A stretch of 64,000 nt of DNA, taken from Prevotella sp. (GTDB taxonomy: Bacteria > Bacteroidota > Bacteroidia > Bacteroidales > Bacteroidaceae). A program made the position numbers and the translations under genes. The notes beneath the pieces were generated by a model. That model ran no database searches and was not told the DNA's origin. It worked only from the letters and a program-made list of their open reading frames with translations. The stretch is taken from assembly GCA_017645905.1 (NCBI GenBank), contig JAGCNO010000074.1, positions 1 through 64,000 on the forward strand. The letters are read 5' to 3'. Of this stretch, positions 43,642 through 52,133 are shown in pieces. Position 1 is the first letter of the stretch. Each line of letters starts with the position of its first letter.

Positions 43642-44612
43642 ATCTCCCAACCTACTGCTGAGGCACCCAGTACGGCGGCGTTGCTGCCGTCGAGGCCACT
43701 GACAAGGAACTGTGCGTCTTTGAAGAGTCCCTGTACATGCTGCTGATAGCTCTCCTTGATGGGGTTCATTATGAGGTCGCCGGCCTTGGTCATGCCTCCA
43801 AAGAAGATGAAGGCCTCTGGAGCGGAGAACGCTGCGAAGTTGGCGCAGGCTTCGCCGAGCAAGTGTCCGGTGAACTGGTAGATTTCCTGTGCCAGTTCGT
43901 CGCCCTTTTCTGCGGCAATGCTCACGTCGAGCGAGGTAATCTTCTCTGGATCAAGGCCGCGCAGGATAGAGGGGCGCTGGTCGGTGGCCAGAAGCTCTCG
44001 TGCCGTGCGTGCCACACCAGTGGCGGAGCAGTAGGTCTCGAGGCATCCCTTGCGACCGCATCCACAGGTGCGCCCGTTGTCTCGGCGTACGACGACATGG
44101 CCCAGCTCGCCAGCAAAGCCGTTGCAGCCGTAGAGTAGCTTGCCGCCTGTGACGATGCCCGAGCCTACGCCGGTACCGAGTGTGAGCATAATGAAGTCTT
44201 TCATGCCACGAGCCACGCCGTAGGTCATCTCGCCGATAGCGGCAGCATTGGCATCGTTGGTGAGCGCTACGGGGATGCCCAGGGAACGACTGAACATGTC
44301 GGCCAGCGGCACTACGATGTCGTGAGCCCAGGGAAGGTTGGGGGCATACTCGATGGTTCCCTTGTAGTAGTTGCCGTTAGGTGCGCCGATACCCATCGCC
44401 TTGATGGTCTCGATGCCTCCCACCTCCTCGATGATGGGCTGGAGTGCCTGCACGCTGGCAGCTACGAAGTCCTCGGCACTGGTGAAGCCGACGGTCTTGA
44501 TGGCAGTCATGGCCTTGATGTCGCCACGGGCATCGACGATGCCGAATACGGAGTTGGTACCTCCTAAATCCAAGCCAATTACGTATGGCTTAATAGTCTG
44601 ATTCTGTTCCAT
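43638..44612 (-). CDS. ROK-family sugar kinase (glucokinase/mannokinase)
   Basis: 324-residue cytoplasmic kinase. The ATP-binding motif 'GLDLGGTNSVFGIV' is at the N-terminus, 'LTNDANAAAIGE' and 'LGTGVGSGI' follow, and the ROK zinc motif is complete ('GELGHVV...CGCGRKGCLE'). ROK kinases in this group phosphorylate glucose and, in some Bacteroidota, mannose. Coupling by a 4-base overlap to the mannose-6-phosphate isomerase gene argues for mannose as a main substrate here; that is inference. It lies 39 bases after the acyltransferase gene at the end of the leftward mannan locus. Confidence 0.9.
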   Translation of the reverse strand: MEQNQTIKPYVIGLDLGGTNSVFGIVDARGDIKAMTAIKTVGFTSAEDFVAASVQALQPIIEEVGGIETIKAMGIGAPNGNYYKGTIEYAPNLPWAHDIVVPLADMFSRSLGIPVALTNDANAAAIGEMTYGVARGMKDFIMLTLGTGVGSGIVTGGKLLYGCNGFAGELGHVVVRRDNGRTCGCGRKGCLETYCSATGVARTARELLATDQRPSILRGLDPEKITSLDVSIAAEKGDELAQEIYQFTGHLLGEACANFAAFSAPEAFIFFGGMTKAGDLIMNPIKESYQQHVQGLFKDAQFLVSGLDGSNAAVLGASAVGWEI

Positions 44613-44651
44613 ATGGTCGTTTGGGGAATTAGTCGTTTGGAAAATTATACG

Positions 44652-45812
44652 TCAGGCACCGACGATGTATCGGCTGCCTGGCAGATAGGACAATAGCTTG
44701 GTGGTGATGGCACTGCACACGAAGGTGAGCAACGCGATGACAGGGATGGCTGACCAGACAGGCAGCAAAGCCTCATCTATGATAAAGGTGGCGATAGGTG
44801 CCAGGAAGAACATGTGCATGAGGTACATGCCGTAGGAAAGAGGGGAAAGGGAAGTGAAGAGTGAAGAGTGATGAGTGAAGAATTTAAAGTTATGAGTTAA
44901 GGGTTTAGAGTTGAGAGTTAAGGGTTTAGAGTTGAAAGTTTGTATGCAAGTGAAGAGCAAGAAAAGTCCGAAGGAGGCGCACAGCACGTTGGGGGTGCAG
45001 AACTCCCAGCTCCACTCCAGCATGGGTGTCTCTATGAGCTGTCCTGGCACGCCTTTCCACCAGAACGACCAAGCAGTGAAAGCAGCACCGATGAGAAAGA
45101 AGAGCGCACCGACACCCAAGCGCCGGCGGCGAGACCATTTGAGATGCACACGGATGTAGTGGGCCAGGACCAGATAGCCCAGATAGCCTGAGCAGTACCA
45201 GAAGGCTGAGAAATGGTTCCAGAAACACTCGCCCCACAACTCAGGCGACACGAATCGGTGAAGCCAGGGGATGAACGTGGTGAAAGCAAAGAAGCCAAGA
45301 AAGATTTGTTCGTCACGGGCAGAGGATTTCTCTAACCAGGGCGACACCACGGGGATGATGATGTAGAGGCTGATGAGCGGATACATGAACCAGAGGTGAC
45401 CCGCCATCGAGGGGAAGTTGAAAGGCAGGATGTTGAGGTCCATGAGCGACTGGTCCAGCGTCATGCCTCCCCATAGCAGCGGCAACAGCGAATAGAGCAG
45501 GAGAAAGATAAAGAACGGCGGCAGGATGCGCATGAAACGGTGCTTGTAGAACGATGTCATGGTCTGATCGGGCTTCATGGGTACCAGGAGATAGGACGAC
45601 ACCATGAAGAAGAGAGGCACTGCGGTGCGGGCGACGCCGCCGTCATAAAAAGCCACCCAGAAGCGGTTAGCCTCGTTGGCAAGCATAGACATGTTGCCTG
45701 CCAAGCCCGATGCATCAGCACCGTAGAAATTCTCGCTGGCATGAACAAGCATGACCAGGAAACAGGCCACCACTCGGACATAGTCGAGAAAAAGTATGCG
45801 CCGCTCTTTCAT
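44652..45812 (-). CDS. Acyltransferase family 3 membrane protein
   Basis: 386-residue polytopic inner-membrane protein with about ten hydrophobic segments. The start 'ILFLDYVRVVACFLVMLVHA' is the acyltransferase_3 pattern with the conserved Arg and His of the first helices. Members move acyl groups, usually acetyl, to sugars at the cell envelope. It begins on the base next to the GH76 stop, so it is part of the mannan operon. One loop near residues 290-318 is coded by heptamer repeats (TTTAGAGTT-type, 44857-44941) and reads 'NSKPLTLNSKPLTHN'. Its role in a mannan locus is unclear. Confidence 0.85.
   Translation of the reverse strand: MKERRILFLDYVRVVACFLVMLVHASENFYGADASGLAGNMSMLANEANRFWVAFYDGGVARTAVPLFFMVSSYLLVPMKPDQTMTSFYKHRFMRILPPFFIFLLLYSLLPLLWGGMTLDQSLMDLNILPFNFPSMAGHLWFMYPLISLYIIIPVVSPWLEKSSARDEQIFLGFFAFTTFIPWLHRFVSPELWGECFWNHFSAFWYCSGYLGYLVLAHYIRVHLKWSRRRRLGVGALFFLIGAAFTAWSFWWKGVPGQLIETPMLEWSWEFCTPNVLCASFGLFLLFTCIQTFNSKPLTLNSKPLTHNFKFFTHHSSLFTSLSPLSYGMYLMHMFFLAPIATFIIDEALLPVWSAIPVIALLTFVCSAITTKLLSYLPGSRYIVGA
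44857..44941. repeat. Heptamer run inside the acyltransferase gene
   Basis: GAGTGAA- and GTTTAGAGTT-like units code on the minus strand for a hydrophilic Ser/Lys/Pro/Leu/Thr/Asn loop between membrane segments. Confidence 0.65.
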
Positions 45813-47441
45813 TTATCTGATGTGCTTTTTGCCGTTGACGATGACGATGGAGGGATGAGAATACCCCACCCCTGCCCCTCCCCTCGAGGAGAGGGGAGTA
45901 GTTACTTGTGAGGGGCGGCCAAGGAGGTCGTAGGATTTGGTCGTTTGGTCGTTTGGCCGTTTGGTGGTTTGGGGAGCGCTGATGCCATCGGTCATCTGTC
46001 CCTGCCTGCTGTGCCATACAGCGAGCATGGCATATTCGGAGGCGAAGGCAAGCTGATGGAAGCCCTTGGTGACATTGGCATCGCCGGTGGAGACGTCCCA
46101 ACCGCTGAGCAGGTTGATGGGTAGCATGTTGTAGCGGTTGAAGTTGTCGAAGGCATAGTCGAGGTTCTGCTGGAAAGAGGCGAGGGCATTCTCGGCATGA
46201 GTCTTTCCGTTGTAGACGGTGGTGTTCTGGTCGGCAGCATCAACATAAGCCCGCATGAGCACATTGTCGAACCATGCGTTGAATCCTTCTTCAGCCTTGC
46301 TGTCGGTGGGCCACTCGTAGAAGACGGTACCACTGATGCGCTTTCCCTTGGCAAAAAATCTCCAGCTGCTCTGTGCCAGTGCGTTAAGGTCGTCCAGGTA
46401 GCTCTCCTCACCCGTTACGCGGTAGAGTTCGGCAGTGCCGGCAAGCATGGTTCCGGTGTTGTAGGTGTATGCCGTGCCCGACGGTCCCTGGCTGTCAACG
46501 TGCGTGCGATACTTGTTGCGCCCTTCACCGACGTACTGAATCTCGCCTGTTACAGCACCGAGCATGTCCCAATAGACACCCGTCGTTTTATTCAGCAGTT
46601 TCTCTTTCTGCCATGCATAGACCTTACGGGCCATCTCCAGATAGACGTCGCTGTGGCGGCGCATCTCGTTGGTGCGAGTGCCGTCAGGCAGAATGTAGTA
46701 GTATCGGAGGTTGGCCTGTTCGTCGCTGGTCTTATAGATTTCCGAGAGCCAGACGAGTGGCTGGATAATAGGTCCGTTAGAGCAGGAGTGCTTCGAGTTG
46801 TAGCCTGGTCCCCACGATATGCCGCCGTATTCATTACCATTGTCATCGAGGCAGCAGTCCCATCCGTCGATGCAATAGTTGGCCAGATATTCGGCCTTCG
46901 TCAGATAGTCGTTGTCGGCGGTGAGCTTATAGGCCCGCACCAGCTCCCGGCAAATCCACATCTGGTCGTCATATACATTCTCAATGCCAGTGACGGCAGC
47001 GGTGCCCTTTGTGTTGGAGCGGTGTACACCGTAGATGCTCCACTGGGCTATGCGGGCGTAGGAGTTGAGCGTGTAAGTTCCACGATAGTAGTCGAGGGCA
47101 TTGAAGAGCTGCTTCATGCGTTTGACGTACCTGTCGCGGTTGTTACTGTAGAGCTGCGGGGCCTTTTCCTGGAGGGCGTCCAAAGCCTCGATGACGGAGC
47201 AGTGGGCCTCTATGGCAGCGGTGTAGGGCCAGACGTCGGCCGTTCCACTTCCCTGCTGGGTCTCCAGGTTATAGGTGTCATACATACGCATGCTTGTGCT
47301 TCCGGTGAAGGAGCGCTCCATGGTGGCATCGGTCATATCTATGGCCCTTTGCAGGTCTCTTATGGCGATGTCGGCCTCTGTGCTTTCACAATGTGCAAGA
47401 AGAGGAAAGAGGAGGAGGATAGCGGAAATGGCGTGTTTCAT
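45813..47441 (-). CDS. Secreted GH76 endo-alpha-1,6-mannanase (first copy)
   Basis: 542-residue exported enzyme. After a signal peptide of about 18 residues comes a GH76 (alpha/alpha)6 barrel with the catalytic aspartate pair Asp158-Asp159 in 'ENVYDDQMWICRE'; 'GGISWGPGYNSKHSCSNGP' fits the substrate cleft. GH76 enzymes cut the alpha-1,6-mannose backbone of fungal mannan. The C-terminus is a sorting-type tail interrupted by two repeat-coded stretches ('PQTTKRPNDQTTKS', 45938-45972, and a Ser/Arg/Gly stretch at about 45870-45905). Its ATG overlaps the TGA of the second GH76 gene (ATGA, 47438-47441) and its stop abuts the acyltransferase start. Confidence 0.92.
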   Translation of the reverse strand: MKHAISAILLLFPLLAHCESTEADIAIRDLQRAIDMTDATMERSFTGSTSMRMYDTYNLETQQGSGTADVWPYTAAIEAHCSVIEALDALQEKAPQLYSNNRDRYVKRMKQLFNALDYYRGTYTLNSYARIAQWSIYGVHRSNTKGTAAVTGIENVYDDQMWICRELVRAYKLTADNDYLTKAEYLANYCIDGWDCCLDDNGNEYGGISWGPGYNSKHSCSNGPIIQPLVWLSEIYKTSDEQANLRYYYILPDGTRTNEMRRHSDVYLEMARKVYAWQKEKLLNKTTGVYWDMLGAVTGEIQYVGEGRNKYRTHVDSQGPSGTAYTYNTGTMLAGTAELYRVTGEESYLDDLNALAQSSWRFFAKGKRISGTVFYEWPTDSKAEEGFNAWFDNVLMRAYVDAADQNTTVYNGKTHAENALASFQQNLDYAFDNFNRYNMLPINLLSGWDVSTGDANVTKGFHQLAFASEYAMLAVWHSRQGQMTDGISAPQTTKRPNDQTTKSYDLLGRPSQVTTPLSSRGGAGVGYSHPSIVIVNGKKHIR

Positions 47442-49663
47442 TTCTTGATGTATTTTTTATTTTTTTGAATATACAAGTTACCTTTTCTTGGTGTTACCAT
47501 CTGTCCGAGGAGGTTGGTGGTTTGGTGGTTTAGGGAGTTGGTGGTTTGGTGGGTTGGGGAGTTGATTCCCGTGGCCTCAGACATTCCGAAGAGTTTGAAC
47601 TCTCCCAGCATGACGTTATCGGAGTTCTGTGTCTCTGTGATGTTGAGCCGATAGTAGCGATAGGGGTTTCCGGCATAGGGCGAAATGGCGGCATAGTTCT
47701 CGTCGATGATGCCGGCACGTCTCAGTTCGTCGACGGCCTCCATGAGCATCAGTCCAGTCTGTTGACGGGAAGTGTCGTGCTCATCGCTGTCAATGTTGTA
47801 CTGCCCGGTCCAATAGGGATTGACGATAAACCACGTCTTGTTCAGGGCGGCAAGGGCTGCCGAGCGTGCCTGGTCAAGCAGCCACTTCGTATAGCGGAAC
47901 TGTCGTTCCTCGTCAAGTTTGCCGGAGAGAATCCACTGCGTGAGGTAACGGATGAAGATGCCCTTGAAGAGTCCTCCGTCGGCCTGATTGTAGTTCTGCC
48001 GCTCGTTCATGATTCCCTTCGGCGAATACCATTTGCCAAAGAGCAGCAGGTCCATCAGCTCGGTGGCCGTCTGACGGTAGTGCTCCTCGCCGGTAATCTT
48101 GTAGAGTTCGAGCAGTCCGCCCACCCAGGTGCCCTGGTTGTATGAGAACGTCACCTCGTGGTTATTGTTGCCCGTATGGTCTTTGACGACGCCGTCGGGG
48201 AATCGGCATTTGTCGTACATGAACTGGTAGATTTTCTTTGCCCAGTCCAGGTATTGCTGGTCCTCCGTATGCTGGTAGAGGCGAGCGGCAAGAATCATGG
48301 CAGGAGCGTTTGAACAGGCGTTCTTCGTCTTTCCGTCGCCGTTGATGGCCTTGTTCCAGTGTATTCCGCCGCCTTCCACGTCGTCCCATCCGCCGACGAT
48401 GTCATTGAAGAGTCTCTTCACCTGCGCCATGAACTGGCGGTTGAAGCTGTTGTGTGCGTCGCAACCCCTGAGGAGTGCCAGTGCCATCCACTCCATGTCA
48501 TCGTAGAAATGGTTGATGAGGTCGTTGTTGTTCCTTGTACGCGTTCCTGAGAGCAGCTTTGTCGCCTTTGTCAGCTTATCTACATCGTTTGTGCGGTTGT
48601 AGTTGTCAATATAATTGTCTATGGCATGAGCTGCCCACCAGTAGCCGCCCCAGTCTTCGTTGCGCTTTGCCGGGTCTACGGCCCACTTGCATATCCAATA
48701 GAGACCGCTGGTGCCCTGTTGGCGCTCAAGGTTTGCCTCGCAGAAGGCAAGCATACGGTCTGCAATGTCGGCATAGTTGATGTTGGCTCCGGGATTGCCC
48801 AGCTCATAGCGCTGTTCATACAGGTCAACAGCCATCGAAGCGGCATTGTGCTGCACGTCGAGCGTCACCCACTGCTGTCCGTCTTCGGATGCTTTCAGCT
48901 CCCAACAGTTAGGCCGGCGGTCACGGTTAGCCGACGATGTCATACCGAGGGCATAGGCAGTGATGACAGTGGGAGCGTTGAACTCATATTGCACCCAGGC
49001 ATTAATCTTTCCGTTATAGCGCGTCTCGCCGTCGAAGTTGTCTATAAACTCCTTGTCGGCACTGCTTATTTCGGCCATGGTCGAAGGGGTACCGTCAATG
49101 AGGTTCTTCACGTCCTTGAACTTTAGTGCTCCGCTGATGGTACCATTATCCGCTGTTGCCAGGTTCTCATCGTCGGGCTGCGGAAAGCCAAAGAGCTGAA
49201 TGTCGGCGATGCGAACGCCCTCACTGCCCTTAGCACTTTTCAGGATAAACTTGAAGAAGCTAAAGGCTCCGCTGACACCGACGTTCATCTGTCGCTCACG
49301 GAAGCGGCCGGGATAGGTCAGCGTGAAGGTGCGCACGCTCCTCCACTCGCTGCCATCGGTAGAGACGAGCAGCTGGACTTGGTAAAGGTCGCGGTTAGCA
49401 TCGTCGGCACTGACCACGCTGAAACCTCTCATCGTGTAAGGGCGACGAGCCCTCAGGACGATTTCCTCAGTGCCGGCCACCTGAGGCAGTTCGAACACGG
49501 TGAGGTCGTTCTTGTCGAACAACGGCGTCACGTCGGCTTCGAAACCTACGGTCTCGAAGGTACAGTCGTCGACAATGCTATAGTCGACAAGCGTCTTCTG
49601 CGCACTTGCGCTGGCGCAAAATAATAAATAATAAATAACAAATAATAAACCTGGCTTTTTCAT
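47438..49663 (-). CDS. Secreted GH76 mannanase with two F5/8-like domains (second copy)
   Basis: 741-residue exported enzyme. Residues ~25-165 and ~170-295 look like two beta-sandwich (F5/8 type C-like) carbohydrate-binding domains ('NAWVQYEFNAPTVITAYALG'). The GH76 barrel follows with Asp388-Asp389 in 'NHFYDDMEWM' and 'GGIHWNKA...NACSNAP'. The tail 'NLLGQMVTPRKGNLYIQKNK' is of the sorting type and is preceded by a repeat-coded 'SPTHQTTNSLNHQTTN' linker (47512-47563). The hydrophobic core of its signal peptide is coded by a heptamer run (49618-49650). It lies between GH92 and the first GH76 gene, with a 22-bp repeat array in the gap to GH92. Confidence 0.92.
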   Translation of the reverse strand: MKKPGLLFVIYYLLFCASASAQKTLVDYSIVDDCTFETVGFEADVTPLFDKNDLTVFELPQVAGTEEIVLRARRPYTMRGFSVVSADDANRDLYQVQLLVSTDGSEWRSVRTFTLTYPGRFRERQMNVGVSGAFSFFKFILKSAKGSEGVRIADIQLFGFPQPDDENLATADNGTISGALKFKDVKNLIDGTPSTMAEISSADKEFIDNFDGETRYNGKINAWVQYEFNAPTVITAYALGMTSSANRDRRPNCWELKASEDGQQWVTLDVQHNAASMAVDLYEQRYELGNPGANINYADIADRMLAFCEANLERQQGTSGLYWICKWAVDPAKRNEDWGGYWWAAHAIDNYIDNYNRTNDVDKLTKATKLLSGTRTRNNNDLINHFYDDMEWMALALLRGCDAHNSFNRQFMAQVKRLFNDIVGGWDDVEGGGIHWNKAINGDGKTKNACSNAPAMILAARLYQHTEDQQYLDWAKKIYQFMYDKCRFPDGVVKDHTGNNNHEVTFSYNQGTWVGGLLELYKITGEEHYRQTATELMDLLLFGKWYSPKGIMNERQNYNQADGGLFKGIFIRYLTQWILSGKLDEERQFRYTKWLLDQARSAALAALNKTWFIVNPYWTGQYNIDSDEHDTSRQQTGLMLMEAVDELRRAGIIDENYAAISPYAGNPYRYYRLNITETQNSDNVMLGEFKLFGMSEATGINSPTHQTTNSLNHQTTNLLGQMVTPRKGNLYIQKNKKYIKK
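47512..47563. repeat. GGTTTGGT-type repeat in the GH76 tail linker
   Basis: Units of GGTTTGGTGG/TTGGTGG code for a Thr/Asn/His/Gln linker before the sorting tail. A similar TTTGGTCG run is at 45938-45972 in the neighbouring GH76 gene. Confidence 0.7.
49618..49650. repeat. AATAATA heptamer run coding a signal-peptide core
   Basis: Four to five units AATAATA/AATAACA in the plus strand code on the minus strand for 'LLFVIYYLLF', the hydrophobic core of the GH76 signal peptide. Confidence 0.75.
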
Positions 49664-49693
49664 TGTTGGATGATTGCAAATAGGTCTGTTGGA

Positions 49694-49776
49694 GAAAGAA
49701 CGGCTTTTTCGAATTGAAAGAACGGCTTATTCGGATAGAAAGAACGGCTTTTTCGAATGGAAAGAACGGCTTTTTC
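49694..49776. repeat. 22-bp intergenic repeat array, locus 5
   Basis: Four units of GAAAGAACGGCTT(T/A)TTC with linkers GAATT, GGATA and GAATG, inside the mannan operon between GH92 and GH76. Confidence 0.8.
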
Positions 49777-49783
49777 TCAATTG

Positions 49784-52063
49784 CTATTTTGTTATGTCTT
49801 TAGTGAAGGAATAAGGCAATGCCTCTTCTGAGGTTCCTCGCTGGCGGTTGGGCTTAGCCTGCATCTGAAAGACGATGCTGCCGCCCTTGGTCAGTTCGGT
49901 GTGCTCCAAGTAGTTGCGGTCGTAGGGGCTGCCGTTCAACGTCATGCTGCCAATGTAAGGATTGTTGACGTTTCGGGCCTCGATGGTGAGGGTCGGGGAT
50001 TTCAAATCCCCTCCAGCAGAAGCGGGAGACAGGTGTAATGTGATACGGTCGAAGTAAGGCGTTCCGATGGCGTATTGGCCAGAGCCTGGGCAGACGGGAT
50101 AGAAGCCCATGGCCGAGAAGACATACCAAGCCGAAGTCTGGCCATTGTCCTCGTCGCCGCAATAGCCATCGGGAGCCGCAGTGTAGAAACGATCCATCAC
50201 CTCACGAATATGCTGCTGAGCCTTCCAAGGCTGTGCTGCCCAGTCGTAAAGGTAAATCATGTGCTGGATGGGCTGGTTACCGTGGGCGTAGTTGCCCATG
50301 CCCATGATTTGCATCTCGCGTATCTCGTGGATGACGCTGCCGTAGTAGCTCTCGTCGAAGAGGGGCGGCACGTTGAACACGGAGTCGAGCATCTGCACAA
50401 AGACTTCCTTACCACCCATGAGACGGATGAGTCCCTCGGGGTCGTGGAAGACCGACCAGGTGTAGTGCCAGGCATTGCCCTCGGTGAAGGCATCGCCCCA
50501 TTTCAGCGGCGAGAAGGGACTCTGGAACGTACCGTCGTCGTTGCGGCCACGCATGAGCTTAGTCTCACTGTCGAAGACGTTCTTGTAATTCATGGCATGC
50601 TCGCGGAAGGGCTTCAGTTCCTTCTCCTTCTTGCCAAGGGCCTTGCCTAACTGATAGATGCACCAGTCGTCGTAGGCGTACTCTAAGGTACGGGCGACAC
50701 TTTCGTTAATACCTACATTATAAGGCACATAACCCAACTTGTTATAGTGTTCATAACCAAGGCGGCCGGTGGAGGCCACCTGCGGATGGACGGCGTTGGC
50801 ACCATGTACTACGGCCTGCCAAAGAGCCTCGATATCATAATTGTTGAATTCTTTATTATTTGAATTCTTTAATTTCAACCAGGCGTCGGCAACGACTGAG
50901 GCGGAGTTGTTTCCAACCATGCAGCCACGATGTCCGGGGCTGGCCCACTCAGGCAGGAAACCGCTCTCCTTGTAGCAGTTCACCAGGCCTTCCTGCATCT
51001 TCTCGTTCATCTCGGGATAGACAAGGTTGAGCAATGGGAACAGGCAACGGAAAGTGTCCCAGAAGCCCGTGTCAGTGAAGTAATATCCGGGACAGACTTC
51101 GCCGGTATGGGGGCTGTAGTGTACGGGCTTGCCCTGTGAGTCAATCTCGTAAAAGGCACGAGGGAAGAGCACGGAACGATAAAGACAGGAGTAGAACGTG
51201 CGGAGATGGTCGATGTTATTATCTTCCACCTCAATGCGTCCCAGCACTTCGTTCCATCGTTGCTTACCGTCATTGCATACCTGGTCAAAGGAACGGTTGC
51301 CCAGTTCCTTCATGTTCTGCCAGGCCTGCTCCTCGCTGATGAACGAGCCGGCCACACGAGCCATGACTTGCTGCCCGCGACGGGTCTTCATTGTCACCAC
51401 AACGCCTTGGCGTTCTCCGTCAACCTTCTGGCTGACGGTAAAGCCGCAATCAAGCTGGATGACGAAATAGAAACGGAAATTATCGGGTACGCCCCCGCTG
51501 TTCTTCACCGTATAGCCTGAAATAGTGCGGCGGGCAGCATCGGCCTTCACCTGCGATCCGCCGTCGAAACCATCAACCACAATGTTGGCCTGCTCGGCAT
51601 CTGGGAATGTAAAACGAATCATGGCCGCCCGTTCTGTTGGCGTTAGTTCTGCCATCACATCCCAGTCGGCCAGGTAAACCTTATAATAATAAGGTGTAGC
51701 CGTCTCGGCCTTGTGAGAGAACCACGAGGCACGTTCGTCCTCACCAAACTGAGGCTTTCCTGTGGTGGCCATGATGGCCAGCTGACCGTAATCGTTAATC
51801 CACGGCGAGGGCTGGTGGGTGAGCTTCAGGCCCCGAATCTTATCCTCGGTATAGACATACTGCCAGCCGTCGCCCATGCGCCCTGTCTGGGGTGTCCAGA
51901 AGTTCATGCCCCAAGGCAGGGCAATGGCAGGATAGGTGTTACCCGTGGACAGGGAGTGCTTGGAAAGGGTGCCTACAAGGGGACTCACATAGTCGACCGG
52001 GGTCGGAGCAGCAAACGTGCTCAGACCGACAGTCATGGCTATGAAAAGAAACAATTTTCTCAT
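49784..52063 (-). CDS. Secreted GH92 alpha-mannosidase
   Basis: About 759 residues from the ATG at 52063, which gives the signal peptide 'MRKLFLFIAMTVGLSTFA'; an ATG at 52069 is also possible. The N-terminal block 'VDYVSPLVGT' and 'NTYPAIALPWGMNFWTPQTG' opens the GH92 beta-sandwich. 'TEGNAWHYTWSVFHD' and 'CGDEDNGQTSAWYVFSAMG' are the GH92 catalytic-barrel signatures. GH92 enzymes are calcium-dependent inverting exo-alpha-mannosidases, most often alpha-1,2-specific, and trim mannan side chains so that GH76 can reach the backbone. One diverged GDLQS-type repeat (49994-50023) is in frame near the C-terminus. Confidence 0.93.
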   Translation of the reverse strand: MRKLFLFIAMTVGLSTFAAPTPVDYVSPLVGTLSKHSLSTGNTYPAIALPWGMNFWTPQTGRMGDGWQYVYTEDKIRGLKLTHQPSPWINDYGQLAIMATTGKPQFGEDERASWFSHKAETATPYYYKVYLADWDVMAELTPTERAAMIRFTFPDAEQANIVVDGFDGGSQVKADAARRTISGYTVKNSGGVPDNFRFYFVIQLDCGFTVSQKVDGERQGVVVTMKTRRGQQVMARVAGSFISEEQAWQNMKELGNRSFDQVCNDGKQRWNEVLGRIEVEDNNIDHLRTFYSCLYRSVLFPRAFYEIDSQGKPVHYSPHTGEVCPGYYFTDTGFWDTFRCLFPLLNLVYPEMNEKMQEGLVNCYKESGFLPEWASPGHRGCMVGNNSASVVADAWLKLKNSNNKEFNNYDIEALWQAVVHGANAVHPQVASTGRLGYEHYNKLGYVPYNVGINESVARTLEYAYDDWCIYQLGKALGKKEKELKPFREHAMNYKNVFDSETKLMRGRNDDGTFQSPFSPLKWGDAFTEGNAWHYTWSVFHDPEGLIRLMGGKEVFVQMLDSVFNVPPLFDESYYGSVIHEIREMQIMGMGNYAHGNQPIQHMIYLYDWAAQPWKAQQHIREVMDRFYTAAPDGYCGDEDNGQTSAWYVFSAMGFYPVCPGSGQYAIGTPYFDRITLHLSPASAGGDLKSPTLTIEARNVNNPYIGSMTLNGSPYDRNYLEHTELTKGGSIVFQMQAKPNRQRGTSEEALPYSFTKDITK
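49994..50023. repeat. In-frame GDLQS-family repeat (GH92 gene)
   Basis: The plus strand has the palindrome GGGGATTTCAAATCCCC; the minus strand reads SAGGDLKSP in the GH92 frame. Confidence 0.75.
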
Positions 52064-52133
52064 AAACATATCATTCAAAGATAGCTATCATTCGTTTAAA
52101 GAAAAAACGGATGATAGCTATTGTTTACTGTTA

